Below are positions 1 through 8,088 of a DNA stretch of 64,000 bases, in pieces. Numbering within the stretch: position 1 is the first letter of the stretch; each line of letters starts with the position of its first letter. The stretch comes from Rubricoccus marinus. Lineage in GTDB: Bacteria; Bacteroidota; Rhodothermia; Rhodothermales; Rubricoccaceae. The stretch spans positions 942,515-1,006,514 of the forward strand of contig NZ_MQWB01000001.1 in the NCBI RefSeq assembly GCF_002257665.1, written 5' to 3'. The notes below the pieces were generated by a model that saw only the letters and a program-made list of their open reading frames with translations, was not told the DNA's origin and made no database searches. A program made the translations under genes and the position numbers.

Positions 1-18
1 GATGACGAGCTTGTCCAT
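1..18 (-). CDS. possible 5' end of a gene leaving the window (MurA-like start)
   Basis: Reading leftward, an ATG at 18-16 opens the peptide M-D-K-L-V-I before the window ends. That hexapeptide is typical of the N-terminus of UDP-N-acetylglucosamine 1-carboxyvinyltransferase (MurA), but six residues cannot identify a family. No Shine-Dalgarno is visible upstream. The neighbouring lipoprotein at 167-1468 is on the same strand and ends 149 bp upstream. This is an inference only. Confidence 0.25.
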
Positions 19-148
19 GTGGTGTGGGTTGGGCCGCTGGCGTCGCGCCAGAGGCGGGCTAGGAGAAAGAGGGGCCGAAAGTACGCGGGGCCCCCGCCGA
101 TGGTCCATCGGGAGGGATGAAGAGGGATCGGGAACGCGCGGCCCTGGT

Positions 149-166
149 CGCCAGAGGCCTCTGGCG
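149..166. repeat. palindromic pair of the iterated 9-mer (reverse-forward form)
   Basis: CGCCAGAGGCCTCTGGCG is a perfect 18-bp palindrome made of a reverse and a forward copy of the iterated word sharing a central AGGCCT. It directly abuts the stop codon of the minus-strand dehydrogenase at 167, so it can fold at the 3' end of that mRNA. There is no T-tract, so it is at best a weak terminator. Confidence 0.85.
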
Positions 167-1468
167 CTACCGCGCGGCGTCGTACGGGCTGGACACGCGC
201 CAGATGATGTTGCCCACGTCGTCGGCCACGAGCAGCGCGCCGTCCTTGGCGATCTCCACGCCGACGGGCCGGCCTCTGGCGTCGTCGCCGACGCGGAAGC
301 CGGTCAGCACGTCGGTGGGCTGGCCCGAGGGCATCCCATTGGCAAAGGGCACGAAGATGACCTTGTAGCCGCTGGCGGGCTTCCGATTCCACGAGCCGTG
401 CTGGCCGACGAACATACCCTCGCCGAGCCCGAGCGCGTCCGCACCCCATGCGAGGCCGAGCGACGCCGTGTGCGGGCCGAGCGCGTAGTCGGGCTTGAGC
501 GCCGTCGGCTGCGGCGGCGCGCCGGGAGCGCGCGTGTCCACCACGTCGCCATAGTAGAGCCACGGCCAGCCGTAGAAGTCGCCGTCGCGGACGCGCGTCA
601 TGTAGTCCGGCGGCACGTCGCTGCCCAACTCGTCGCGCTCGTTGACGGCCGTCCAGAGGGCGCCGGTCGTCGGCTCCCACGCGAGGCCGACGGGGTTGCG
701 GAGGCCGCTGGCGTACACGCGGCCCTCGCCAGAGGCCACGTCGTACTCCCAAACGGCCGCGCGGCCGTTTTCCGCTGCCAAGCCCATCTCGCCGACGTTG
801 CTCGCGGAGCCGACGCCGATGTACAGCTTGCTCCCGTCGGGGGAGGCGAGCAGGCTTTTGGTCCAGTGCCGCGCGCCGAGCATGTTGGGAAGCTCCAAGA
901 CCGTCTCGCCGGGCGTGCCGACAAGCGTGGTCGCGCCCGGCGTGTACGGGAAGCGCACGAGTGCGTTGTAAAACGCGACGTAGAGGTCCTCGCCGACGAG
1001 TTGCATCCCGAAGGGCGACGAAAGGCCGGTCAGGAACGGCGTCCGAACGTCGGCCACGCCGTCGCCGTCCGTATCGCGCAAGAGGGTGATGCGGTTGGCG
1101 CTGGGCGCGAGGGCGCCCGCGTTCTCCATCAGGCTTTTCTGGACGATCGCCTTGATGCCGCCCGGCGGGTCGGGGTTGGGCGGCTTGTTGGTCTCGGCCA
1201 CGAGCACGTCGCCGTTGGGCAGCACGTGCATCCACCGGGGGTGGTCCAAGCCGCTCGCGAACGCCTGCACCTCGGCGCCGGCGATGGCCTCTGGCGTTTT
1301 GCCGCCGGGCCAGCCCACGGCGGTGGCGAAGTTGATGGTCGGGATGAGGCCGCCGCTGGGCTCTGGGATCGTCGGGGTGGGGCCGGTGCCCTCCGCCACG
1401 GTGAGGTCGGCGGAGCCGCCGCACGCCGCGAGGGCGAGCAGGGCGGAAAACAGGAGGAGTCGCTTCAT
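167..1468 (-). CDS. PQQ-dependent sugar/sorbosone dehydrogenase-like lipoprotein
   Basis: This 433-residue protein starts with a lipoprotein signal peptide (lipobox L-A-A-C, Cys about residue 16), so it should be anchored on the outer side of a membrane. The rest looks like the six-bladed beta-propeller of the soluble glucose/L-sorbosone dehydrogenase family, with H-P-R-W-M-H-V-L-P-N-G-D-V near the first blade, T-D-G-D-G-V-A-D, G-L-R-N-P-V-G-L-A-W in the middle and D-D-V-G-N-I-I-W-R-V at the end. Family members oxidise sugars or related alcohols with PQQ; the substrate cannot be read from sequence and many homologues are uncharacterised. The ATG choice is secure because the signal peptide begins there. 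The gene stands alone between palindromes of the iterated word. Confidence 0.82.
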   Translation of the reverse strand: MKRLLLFSALLALAACGGSADLTVAEGTGPTPTIPEPSGGLIPTINFATAVGWPGGKTPEAIAGAEVQAFASGLDHPRWMHVLPNGDVLVAETNKPPNPDPPGGIKAIVQKSLMENAGALAPSANRITLLRDTDGDGVADVRTPFLTGLSSPFGMQLVGEDLYVAFYNALVRFPYTPGATTLVGTPGETVLELPNMLGARHWTKSLLASPDGSKLYIGVGSASNVGEMGLAAENGRAAVWEYDVASGEGRVYASGLRNPVGLAWEPTTGALWTAVNERDELGSDVPPDYMTRVRDGDFYGWPWLYYGDVVDTRAPGAPPQPTALKPDYALGPHTASLGLAWGADALGLGEGMFVGQHGSWNRKPASGYKVIFVPFANGMPSGQPTDVLTGFRVGDDARGRPVGVEIAKDGALLVADDVGNIIWRVSSPYDAAR

Positions 1469-1478
1469 CGAGATGGGA

Positions 1479-1496
1479 GCCTCTGGCGCCAGAGGC
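1479..1496. repeat. 18-bp palindrome of the iterated 9-mer
   Basis: GCCTCTGGCGCCAGAGGC, a forward and a reverse copy back to back, lies 10 bp upstream of the start codon of the minus-strand dehydrogenase. At the 5' side it cannot be that gene's terminator, which argues that the palindrome has a role beyond termination. Confidence 0.9.
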
Positions 1497-1615
1497 GAGA
1501 TGGGAGGCTGTGAACCCTAGGGTGGTGCGTGGGTTCACCGGGCGCGTGTGAGGAATGAACAGGGCGCTCTCGGATGGAAGCCTGTGCCTTCAATGTCAGA
1601 GGCGAGCCCTCAACC

Positions 1616-1651
1616 CCTCCCCTCGGGGAGGTGCCCGAAGGGCGGAGGGGG
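1616..1651. repeat. left copy of a 36-bp inverted repeat flanking the DUF559 gene
   Basis: This G/C-rich segment matches the reverse complement of 2153-2188 base for base over 36 bp. Each copy holds two small hairpins, CCTCCC-CTCG-GGGAGG and GCCC-GAA-GGGC. The pair brackets a single gene, the DUF559 protein at 1744-2145, like REP-type palindromes around a linked nuclease gene. Confidence 0.85.
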
Positions 1652-1743
1652 TCGCGCCACGTTGTGCCACTGATCTTCCAGAGCGGCCTCTGGCGTTTCA
1701 CCCCTGACGCCCTATCCTTTTGTGACGACCGACATCATCCCCG

Positions 1744-2145
1744 ATGCCTCGCCCCCGGTACGACCCCAGCGCCACACCCTTCGCGCGCCGGTTGCGACGC
1801 GATGCCACGTTCCCTGAGCGGCTGCTGTGGTCTCGGCTGCGACGGCGTCAGCTTGGCGTCCGCGTTCTTCGCCAGAGGCCTGTCGGCCGTTACGTCGTGG
1901 ACTTCCTCGCGCCTGACGTCGGACTGGTGGTGGAAGTCGACGGACGCAGTCACGACCGGCGGATGGCGCACGATGCTGCCAGAGAGCGGTACCTGGTAGG
2001 GCAGGGTCTTCGCGTCATACGGGTGACGAACGACGAGGTCGTCGCCGAACTCGACGCAGTCATCGAGCGAATCTGCTCGGCTCTTGGGGATGCGCCGGAA
2101 GACTCTGGCAAAGGGGAGACTTTTGGCGGGTCGGAGGAGAGCTGA
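1744..2145 (+). CDS. DUF559 domain endonuclease-like protein
   Basis: The 133-residue protein belongs to the DUF559 family of short Vsr-like (PD-(D/E)XK-like) nucleases. It shows the family start with P-E-R-L-L-W-S-R-L-R, the basic R-R-R-Q-L-G segment, the core D-F-L-A-P-D-V-G-L-V-V-E-V-D-G-R-S-H with its acidic metal-binding residues, and the C-terminal V-I-R-V-T-N-D-E-V. It probably acts on DNA, but no cellular role is established for the family. It is the only plus-strand gene in the first 5.8 kb, and matching 36-bp inverted repeats lie about 90 bp before it and 8 bp after it, so gene plus repeats may have moved as one unit. The last 20 residues are non-conserved and Gly/Ser/Glu-rich. Confidence 0.85.
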   Translation: MPRPRYDPSATPFARRLRRDATFPERLLWSRLRRRQLGVRVLRQRPVGRYVVDFLAPDVGLVVEVDGRSHDRRMAHDAARERYLVGQGLRVIRVTNDEVVAELDAVIERICSALGDAPEDSGKGETFGGSEES

Positions 2146-2152
2146 GAGGGAA

Positions 2153-2188
2153 CCCCCTCCGCCCTTCGGGCACCTCCCCGAGGGGAGG
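2153..2188. repeat. right copy of the 36-bp inverted repeat flanking the DUF559 gene
   Basis: Exact reverse complement of 1616-1651. It starts 8 bp after the DUF559 stop codon and could fold as a double hairpin at the 3' end of that transcript. A palindrome of the iterated 9-mer follows at 2200. Confidence 0.85.
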
Positions 2189-2199
2189 AGGGAAGCCTC

Positions 2200-2217
2200 G
2201 CCTCTGGCGCCAGAGGC
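2200..2217. repeat. 18-bp palindrome between convergent genes
   Basis: GCCTCTGGCGCCAGAGGC, extended to 20 bp by the flanking C and G, sits 6 bp past the stop codon of the minus-strand RNase R gene and 55 bp past the DUF559 stop. In this position it may act as a bidirectional 3'-end hairpin. No T-run is present. Confidence 0.9.
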
Positions 2218-2223
2218 GAGCGG

Positions 2224-4497
2224 CTAGCGGCGGCGCTTCGAGCTCGACTTCTTGCGGCTGCTCTTCTTGCGCGACTTGGAGAGCTGCGAGGCCCGCGAGC
2301 GCGTCTTCTTCCCCTTGTCGCCAGAGGCCTCTGGCGAGGCGCCGGGAGCCGCGCCGGGCTCCTCCACGAAGGCGAGGTCGATCTGTCGCGTCTGCGTGTC
2401 GGCGCCGGTGATCTCGACCTTGACGGGGCTGCCGGTGCGGATGCGGCGGCCGGAGTAGCGGCCGACGAGCTCGTAGCGGCTCGGGTCGTACTCCCAGTAG
2501 TCGTCGTTCATGTCGCGCACGTGGACGAGCCCCTGCACGAGCAACTCCTTGAGCTCCACGAAGACGCCGAACTTGGTCACGCTGACCACGACGCCCTCAA
2601 ACGAGTCGCCGACGTGCTGCTCGGCGTACTCCACCTGCTTGAGCTTGATGGACTCCCGCTCGGCCTCGGTCGCCTCGCGCTCACGCTCGGAGCAATGCTT
2701 GGCCTGCGCCTCCAGCTTGTCCATCTCCGGGACCGGCACCTTGCCGTCGCCAGAGGCGAGGTAGTCCTTGAGCAGGCGGTGGACGATGAGGTCCGGGTAG
2801 CGGCGGATGGGGCTCGTGAAGTGCGCGTAGTGCGAGAAGCCCAGCCCGTAGTGGCCGATGTTGTGCGGGCTGTAGACCGCTTTGCTCATCGCGCGGATGG
2901 CGGCCTGCTCAATGACCGGGGCCTCTGGCGAGCCCTTGACCTTTTTGAGCAGGTTGTTGAGGTCGGCGCGGACCACCTTGCCGCTCTCGTGCGGGAGCGT
3001 GTAGCCGAAGGGGCGCACGTAGTCCGCGAGGGCGGCGATGCGTTCGGCGTCGGGGTTGTCGTGAATGCGGTAGACGAGCGGGCGCTGGAGCTTTTCCGCC
3101 TCCTTGGCGACGGCCTGGTTGGCGAGCAGCATGAACTCCTCGATGAGCCGGTTGGCCGGCTTCCGCTCCTTGGTGATGATGTCGATCGGACGGCCCTTGT
3201 CGTCCAACACGACGCGGATCTCGGGCACGTCGAAGTCGATGGCGCCCTCGGCCATGCGCTTGGCCGTGAGCGTTTTGGCGATCTCGCCGGCGCGGAGCAC
3301 CTCTGGCGCCAGAGGATGATCCTGGTTCTTGCCGTCGAGGATCTCCTGGGCGTCCTCGTAGGCGAACCGCTCTTTGGAGTGGATCACGGTCTCGCGGATG
3401 TCCCAGCTGTGCACGTTGCCGCCGCCGTCGACGGTGAGGAGCACGGAGTAGGTCAGCTTGTCCTCGCGAGGGCGGAGGGAGCAGACGCCGTTGGAGAGCT
3501 CCTCGGGGAGCATCGGGATCACACGGTCCACCAAGTAGGTGCTCGTCGCGCGGTCGTACGCTTCCTGGTCGATGATGCCGCCCTTGGGGACGTAGTGGCT
3601 CACGTCGGCGATGTGGATGCCGAGCTCGGTCATGCCGTCGCCCAGGTCGCGCGTGTGGATCGCGTCGTCGAAGTCCTTGGCGTCGACGGGGTCGATGGTG
3701 AAGATGGGGTAGTCGCGGAGGTCCAACCGGCGGGCGACTTCCTTTTTGGTGATCCCCGCTTTGACGTCGCTAGCGGCCTTCTCGACTTCTGGCGGGAACT
3801 CCGCCTTGGCGCCGTGCGCCATCGCGAGGGCGAGAACCGCCACGCCCGGGGCGTCGGCGCGGCCGAGGACGCTCAGCACGCGGCCTTCCGGCGAGGCCTT
3901 CGGGTCGTCGAACGAGTCGATGCTCACCACGACCTTATCGCCGGGCGTGGCGCCGTTCCACTCCTCGCGCGGCACGTACACGTCGTGGCTGATGCGCGGG
4001 TCGTCGGGCTTGACCCAGCCGGCCTTTTTAACGGTCTGGAAGGTGCCGACGGTCTGGTTCGTCTTGCGCTCCAACACCTCTAGGATCTCCGCCTCGCGCA
4101 AGTCTCCGGGGTCGCGCTTTTTCTTTTCCGCCGCGAGGCCGATGCGGACGCGGTCGCCGTTGAGCGCCGTGCCCATGCGGTTCTTGCGCACGAACACGTC
4201 GTCGCCGCCCTTGTCCAGCGAGACGAAGCCGTGGCCGCTGGCGATCACCTGGAGCGAGCCCTCGGCGGTGTGCTGCGCGCCGCGGTCGCGGTACTGGATC
4301 CGCCCCTTGCCGACGTGCTCGGCCATGCCAGCGTCCTGCATCTCGCGGAGCACGTCCTTAAAGGCCTCGAAGCGGCCTTGATTCTTGATGCCCAGCGTTT
4401 TGGCGATCTCCTTGGGGCGGTACGCCTGATCCTTGTGGGACTTGAGAAATGAGAGGGCTTGCTTGCGGAGCGCGGTGCGCTGGCGGGAGTCGGACAC
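2224..4497 (-). CDS. rnr: ribonuclease R (3'-5' exoribonuclease)
   Basis: At 757 residues this has the length and order of RNase R: an N-terminal winged-helix segment (about 1-65), cold-shock/OB domains (about 80-230), the RNB catalytic core with D-P-V-D-A-K-D-F-D-D-A, whose Asp residues bind Mg2+, the F-T-S-P-I-R-R-Y-P-D-L block, and an S1 domain around V-G-D-S-F-E-G-V-V-V-S-V. A very basic Lys/Ser/Arg tail closes it, typical of RNase R rather than RNase II. It degrades structured RNA processively. The frame stays open far upstream, but that part only mirrors the acetyltransferase gene; the GTG at 4497 is chosen because family homology begins directly after it (S-D-S-R-Q-R-T-A-L). The gene carries few iterated words in its conserved core. 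Confidence 0.93.
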   Translation of the reverse strand: MSDSRQRTALRKQALSFLKSHKDQAYRPKEIAKTLGIKNQGRFEAFKDVLREMQDAGMAEHVGKGRIQYRDRGAQHTAEGSLQVIASGHGFVSLDKGGDDVFVRKNRMGTALNGDRVRIGLAAEKKKRDPGDLREAEILEVLERKTNQTVGTFQTVKKAGWVKPDDPRISHDVYVPREEWNGATPGDKVVVSIDSFDDPKASPEGRVLSVLGRADAPGVAVLALAMAHGAKAEFPPEVEKAASDVKAGITKKEVARRLDLRDYPIFTIDPVDAKDFDDAIHTRDLGDGMTELGIHIADVSHYVPKGGIIDQEAYDRATSTYLVDRVIPMLPEELSNGVCSLRPREDKLTYSVLLTVDGGGNVHSWDIRETVIHSKERFAYEDAQEILDGKNQDHPLAPEVLRAGEIAKTLTAKRMAEGAIDFDVPEIRVVLDDKGRPIDIITKERKPANRLIEEFMLLANQAVAKEAEKLQRPLVYRIHDNPDAERIAALADYVRPFGYTLPHESGKVVRADLNNLLKKVKGSPEAPVIEQAAIRAMSKAVYSPHNIGHYGLGFSHYAHFTSPIRRYPDLIVHRLLKDYLASGDGKVPVPEMDKLEAQAKHCSEREREATEAERESIKLKQVEYAEQHVGDSFEGVVVSVTKFGVFVELKELLVQGLVHVRDMNDDYWEYDPSRYELVGRYSGRRIRTGSPVKVEITGADTQTRQIDLAFVEEPGAAPGASPEASGDKGKKTRSRASQLSKSRKKSSRKKSSSKRRR

Positions 4498-4608
4498 GGG
4501 CGGGTCAGAGAGGGGAGACGCGGGGAGGGCGCGGCGTTGTGCCGGCTTGCCTCTGGCGTCGGAAGTCAAGAAGAGAGAGGGGCCTACGCGCCAGAGGCGC
4601 AATAGATC

Positions 4609-4626
4609 GCCTCTGGCGCCAGAGGC
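4609..4626. repeat. 18-bp palindrome of the iterated 9-mer
   Basis: GCCTCTGGCGCCAGAGGC lies in the 197-bp gap between the start of RNase R and the stop of the acetyltransferase, both on the minus strand. A single reverse copy lies 20 bp before it and a forward copy at about 4549, so this short gap has four copies. Confidence 0.9.
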
Positions 4627-4694
4627 CGCCGCGGGCCGGGGCGGAGTTGCGTCATCCAACGCATCCCCGCTCCTCCGGCTCCGATTCCCGAGCG

Positions 4695-5228
4695 CTACCC
4701 GCCGACGAGGCCGTAGACGACGACATCGACGAACGTCCCGTCTTTGTGGATCTCGTCGCGGAGCACGCCTTCCTTCGCCAGCCCAGCCTTCTCCAAGACC
4801 CGGCCCGATGCTGGGTTGGTCGCAAAGTGGCGCGACGTGATCTTGTGGAGCCCGAGGCCGCCCAGCCCGTAGCGGACCGTGGCGCGGGCGGCTTCGGAGG
4901 CGTAGCCCTGGCCCCAGAACGGCACGCCGATCCAGTAACCCAACTCGCCGCGCCGGTGCTGCGGCGTCACGCCGAGGCTGACCGAGCCGATCAGCGCTCC
5001 GTCCGACTTCAGCGTGATGGCGAAGAAGACGCCGGCTCCGTCGTAGAAGGCCACGGCGCGAGAGGCGATCCACCGCTCGGCCATGCCGTCCTCGTAGGGG
5101 TGCGGGACGTTCTGCGTCATCGCGGCCACCTCGGCCGCTCCGGCCAGTTCCTGGACCCGGCTTGCGTCCGCGAGGCAGAACGGGCGGAGCACGAGCCGGT
5201 CGGTCTCGATGGTCGGGTGAGGCGTCAT
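4695..5228 (-). CDS. GNAT family N-acetyltransferase (RimJ/RimL-like)
   Basis: The 177-residue protein fits the RimJ/RimL-type GNAT family (Acetyltransf_3). It has the N-terminal T-D-R-L-V-L-R-P-F strand, the G-E-L-G-Y-W-I-G-V-P-F-W-G-Q-G-Y-A-S-E-A acetyl-CoA-binding motif A near residue 95, and the late N-P-A-S-G-R-V-L-E-K-A-G-L motif. It transfers acetyl from acetyl-CoA to an amine, perhaps a protein N-terminus or a small molecule; the acceptor is unknown. It lies between the HIT gene and RNase R on the same strand with 32 bp before it, so co-transcription with the HIT gene is likely. Confidence 0.88.
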   Translation of the reverse strand: MTPHPTIETDRLVLRPFCLADASRVQELAGAAEVAAMTQNVPHPYEDGMAERWIASRAVAFYDGAGVFFAITLKSDGALIGSVSLGVTPQHRRGELGYWIGVPFWGQGYASEAARATVRYGLGGLGLHKITSRHFATNPASGRVLEKAGLAKEGVLRDEIHKDGTFVDVVVYGLVGG

Positions 5229-5260
5229 CGCGGGATCGGCGCAGGTCGCAAGAGGCCCTG

Positions 5261-5680
5261 CTACACGGACGGGGGCATCTGCAGTTGCGAGGCCATGTCC
5301 TGAGCCGTCTGGTCCGGTGTGCCCAGAGGAGGCCAGCCCTCAAGGCCGTCGCCGTCAAACCGGGGGATCAGGTGGACGTGGAGGTGCGGGACCGATTGCT
5401 GGGCGGCGCGACCGCTCGCGTGGAGCAGGTTGAAGCCGTCCATGCCGATTGTCTCGCGGTAGTGCTGGGCGAGACTCTGGACTGCGTGCGTGAGATCGCA
5501 GGCGACCTCAACGGGCGCATCGAAGAGGTCCGCGCAGTGAACCGTGGGTGCGAGAACGGTGTGCCCGAACGCGTCCGGCTCGCGCGCGACGAAGCCCACA
5601 ACGCGCTCTGTCCGGTACACGACGAGATCGGCCGAGATGCGGCCGGCCGCGATGTCACAGAAGGCGCAGGGCGTGTCCAA
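5261..5680 (-). CDS. HIT family (histidine triad) nucleotide-binding protein
   Basis: The 139-residue protein carries the histidine triad H-L-H-V-H-L-I-P-R near residue 105 and the family opening C-A-F-C-D-I-A-A-G-R, a Cys pair often found in HIT enzymes that bind zinc. HIT proteins hydrolyse or transfer nucleoside phosphoramidates and similar compounds. No ATG fits; the TTG at 5680 gives the usual length and puts the Cys pair five residues in. Upstream codons in frame look like spacer, with no family similarity. It is divergent from the lipoprotein gene at 5862. Confidence 0.85.
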   Translation of the reverse strand: MDTPCAFCDIAAGRISADLVVYRTERVVGFVAREPDAFGHTVLAPTVHCADLFDAPVEVACDLTHAVQSLAQHYRETIGMDGFNLLHASGRAAQQSVPHLHVHLIPRFDGDGLEGWPPLGTPDQTAQDMASQLQMPPSV

Positions 5681-5752
5681 GGAGGGTGTGGTTCGGTGGC
5701 AGCGGGCACCGCGAGAGCGCACCGCCCGAGGCCCGACGATACGCGACCGCCC

Positions 5753-5770
5753 GCCTCTGGCGCCAGAGGC
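5753..5770. repeat. 18-bp palindrome of the iterated 9-mer
   Basis: GCCTCTGGCGCCAGAGGC (22 bp with flanks) lies in the 181-bp divergent gap between the HIT gene and the plus-strand lipoprotein. Both genes start here, so it cannot be a 3' terminator for either. Confidence 0.9.
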
Positions 5771-5861
5771 GGGGACGCACAACACGGTGCGGGGCAGGCG
5801 AATGAGCCCGCGTCCGATGCGAGGTGGGTGCCTAGATTCTGCGCATCCTCTCTGGTTCTGT

Positions 5862-7454
5862 ATGCCTCGGTTCTTGACCCTCGGTCTCGCTTTCACGGTT
5901 CTGCTATCCGTCGCCGGGTGCAGCATCACGCGCATGGAGCGCGAGGTCATCCCTGCAGAAAAACTCCAGAGCTCTGAGCGCGAGGCGAAGGTGATCCAGG
6001 CGCACCTGCTGGGCGGGGACCTCATCGTGTTCGAGACGTGGGAGACGAGCGACACGGTTATCCGCGGCGAGGGCGTGCGCTACGACCCGCTCCGGACTGA
6101 GTTCGCCAGAGGCCCGCAGGCGATCGCGCTGGACTCCGTCGGCGTCTTCGTCGCCGACCGCGAGGTGGCGGTCCCGAGGACCATCATCGGAATGACCATT
6201 TTGACTGGAGTCTCGGCGGCGCTTACGGCGGCGTGCCTGAGCAACCCGAAGTCCTGCTTCGGCTCCTGCCCCACGTTTTACCAGACCACCGGGGAGCGCG
6301 CGCTTCTGGCGGAGGGCTACTCGGCCAGCATCGCGCCGTCGCTGGAGGACCGCGACGTGGACCGGCTCGCAACGCTCCACCAGGGCGGCGCCTACGAACT
6401 GCGCATGACCAACGAGGCGCTCGAAACGCACGTCACGCGCCGCGCCGACCTTCTCGCCGTGCCCGTAGCCTCTGGCGGTCGGGCGTACTTCGCCGGACAC
6501 GGGACCAACGACGGCGCGTTCTGGGCAACCTCAGCACCCGCCTCGCCGTCGTCCTGCGCCGCGCCCGAAGGCGATTGCACCGCGCCTCTGGCGTCGGCGG
6601 ACGGCATAGAGCGCTTCAGCACCTCGGACTCCACGGACCTCGCGGCCAAGGAATCCCTCGCGCTGACGTTTAGGGACGTGGCGCCAGAGGCCCGCTACGG
6701 GCTCGCGATCACGGGGCGGCAGACTTTGCTCACCACGTTCCTCGTGTACCAAGGCCTCGCGTATGCCGGGCCGGACGTGGGCGCGTGGGTGGCGCAGGCC
6801 GAGACGCGCAACCGCTCCGGCACCCCGACCACTTCGCCCGCGCTGGACATGGTGACGCGGATGCCTGTAGAGGTCAAAACCGCCGACGGCACGTGGCAGG
6901 AGGTGGGCGTCGTCAGCGAGACGGGGCCTCTGGCGCGCGATGCTTACCTCGTCGTGCTTCCCGCCGGCGTCTCCGGTGACGTGGAGGTCCGACTGCGGCC
7001 CACGATGGGCGCGTGGCGGATCGACGCGGTGAGCCTGGTGCGGTTGGACGCGCAGGTGGCGCCCGTTCGCGTCTCGCCGTCCGTAGTCGTGCGCGAGGGG
7101 GAGGGCGGCGCGCCCGCCGCAGACGCCGATGCGCTGGCGGACCTGACCGAGGACGCTCGCCAGCTCGTGAACCTCCCGGGCGTGGCGCTTCGCTTGGGTT
7201 ACGAGGTGCCTCTGGCGCCAGAGGGCTCCTCGTGGGATCTCTTCCTCGAATCGGAGGGCTACTACCTGGAGTGGATGCGCGATGAGTGGATGGTGGACCA
7301 CGACCCCGACGCGCTGGCGCACCTGCTTTTCTCGCCAGAGGCCGCCCTCCGCGACCTCGCGCCGATGTTCAAGGCCATGGAGGCCGAGATGGACGCGGCG
7401 TTCTGGGCCTCTCGTTTTGCCGCGCCGTCGGCGGCTCCGCTCCCCGACTTCTAG
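5862..7454 (+). CDS. hypothetical lipoprotein with a C-x6-C-x3-C patch
   Basis: I do not recognise a named family. The 530-residue protein begins with a clear lipoprotein signal (L-S-V-A-G-C, Cys about residue 20). About residue 125 it has a Cys-rich stretch, A-C-L-S-N-P-K-S-C-F-G-S-C-P-T-F-Y, which looks conserved because the iterated word is absent there, while the later half carries it several times. A short hydrophobic span (G-M-T-I-L-T-G-V-S-A-A-L) precedes the Cys patch. The ATG at 5862 is chosen because it opens the signal peptide; the frame is open further upstream, but that part mirrors the HIT gene. It heads a plus-strand run that continues with a second lipoprotein and a DsbD-type reductase, so a link to thiol chemistry in the envelope is possible. 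Confidence 0.72.
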   Translation: MPRFLTLGLAFTVLLSVAGCSITRMEREVIPAEKLQSSEREAKVIQAHLLGGDLIVFETWETSDTVIRGEGVRYDPLRTEFARGPQAIALDSVGVFVADREVAVPRTIIGMTILTGVSAALTAACLSNPKSCFGSCPTFYQTTGERALLAEGYSASIAPSLEDRDVDRLATLHQGGAYELRMTNEALETHVTRRADLLAVPVASGGRAYFAGHGTNDGAFWATSAPASPSSCAAPEGDCTAPLASADGIERFSTSDSTDLAAKESLALTFRDVAPEARYGLAITGRQTLLTTFLVYQGLAYAGPDVGAWVAQAETRNRSGTPTTSPALDMVTRMPVEVKTADGTWQEVGVVSETGPLARDAYLVVLPAGVSGDVEVRLRPTMGAWRIDAVSLVRLDAQVAPVRVSPSVVVREGEGGAPAADADALADLTEDARQLVNLPGVALRLGYEVPLAPEGSSWDLFLESEGYYLEWMRDEWMVDHDPDALAHLLFSPEAALRDLAPMFKAMEAEMDAAFWASRFAAPSAAPLPDF

Positions 7455-7458
7455 ACCG

Positions 7459-8013
7459 ATGCGCGTTTCTCTCTCGCCTCTGGCGCTACTCCTGACGGCC
7501 GTTCTCGCCAGCGGCTGCGTGTCCTCGCGGAGCTCGCCGCGCGGCGTGATCCCCCAGTCTAGCGAACTCGCGGCGTACCCCATGGGGGCGTGGATCGGCT
7601 TGGAAACGCGAGACCGGGTCGCAATACAGGGAGAGCTCCTGGCCGTCGATGAGGAGTCGGTGCACGTGCTCACAACCGAGAACGAGTACCTCGTGCTCGC
7701 CAAACCGTTTGTGTACAAGGCCCGAGTGGAGGCGTACCGCAACGAGGGATGGAAAGGGACGTCCGCGTGGGCCGGTGTGGGGGCCGCGTCCACACTCACG
7801 CATGGCTTTTTCCTGGTGTTCACGGCCCCGGCGTGGGCGTTGGGAGGGATGCTCACGTCCATCGCCGAATCCAATCGCGGCTTCTACGATCTGCGAGATG
7901 CCGAGGTGGGCTGGCGCGATGTGGCGCCCTACGCCCGGTTCCCGGCTGGTATGCCCGAAGGTCTGGACACCTCCCGTCTCCGGTACGTCCTCGGCCCCGG
8001 CGTGGGAACGTGA
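7459..8013 (+). CDS. hypothetical lipoprotein
   Basis: The 184-residue protein has a lipoprotein signal peptide (L-A-S-G-C, Cys about residue 20) and a later hydrophobic Gly/Ala-rich stretch (about 120-140). The middle part, with I-G-L-E-T-R-D-R-V-A-I-Q-G-E-L and repeated Val/Leu strands, looks like a small beta-barrel such as an Sm- or SH3-like fold, but this is a guess. It starts 4 bp after the upstream lipoprotein and is clearly in the same operon. No function can be assigned. Confidence 0.7.
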   Translation: MRVSLSPLALLLTAVLASGCVSSRSSPRGVIPQSSELAAYPMGAWIGLETRDRVAIQGELLAVDEESVHVLTTENEYLVLAKPFVYKARVEAYRNEGWKGTSAWAGVGAASTLTHGFFLVFTAPAWALGGMLTSIAESNRGFYDLRDAEVGWRDVAPYARFPAGMPEGLDTSRLRYVLGPGVGT

Positions 8014-8088
8014 GGAGCGGGAGGATCCGTAGCACGTCGGCATGCAGAACCCGCTCTTCGGCGTCCTACGCGTGACGCCCCCGACGCT

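Noticed and set aside
2521-4083. A 520-codon plus-strand frame opposite RNase R
   Set aside because: Same reason: the RNase R motifs are on the minus strand, and this frame shows no conserved feature.
4498-5358. In-frame upstream extension of RNase R by 287 codons
   Set aside because: The added part is antisense to the acetyltransferase gene and looks like shadow; the GTG at 4497 lies right at the start of family similarity.
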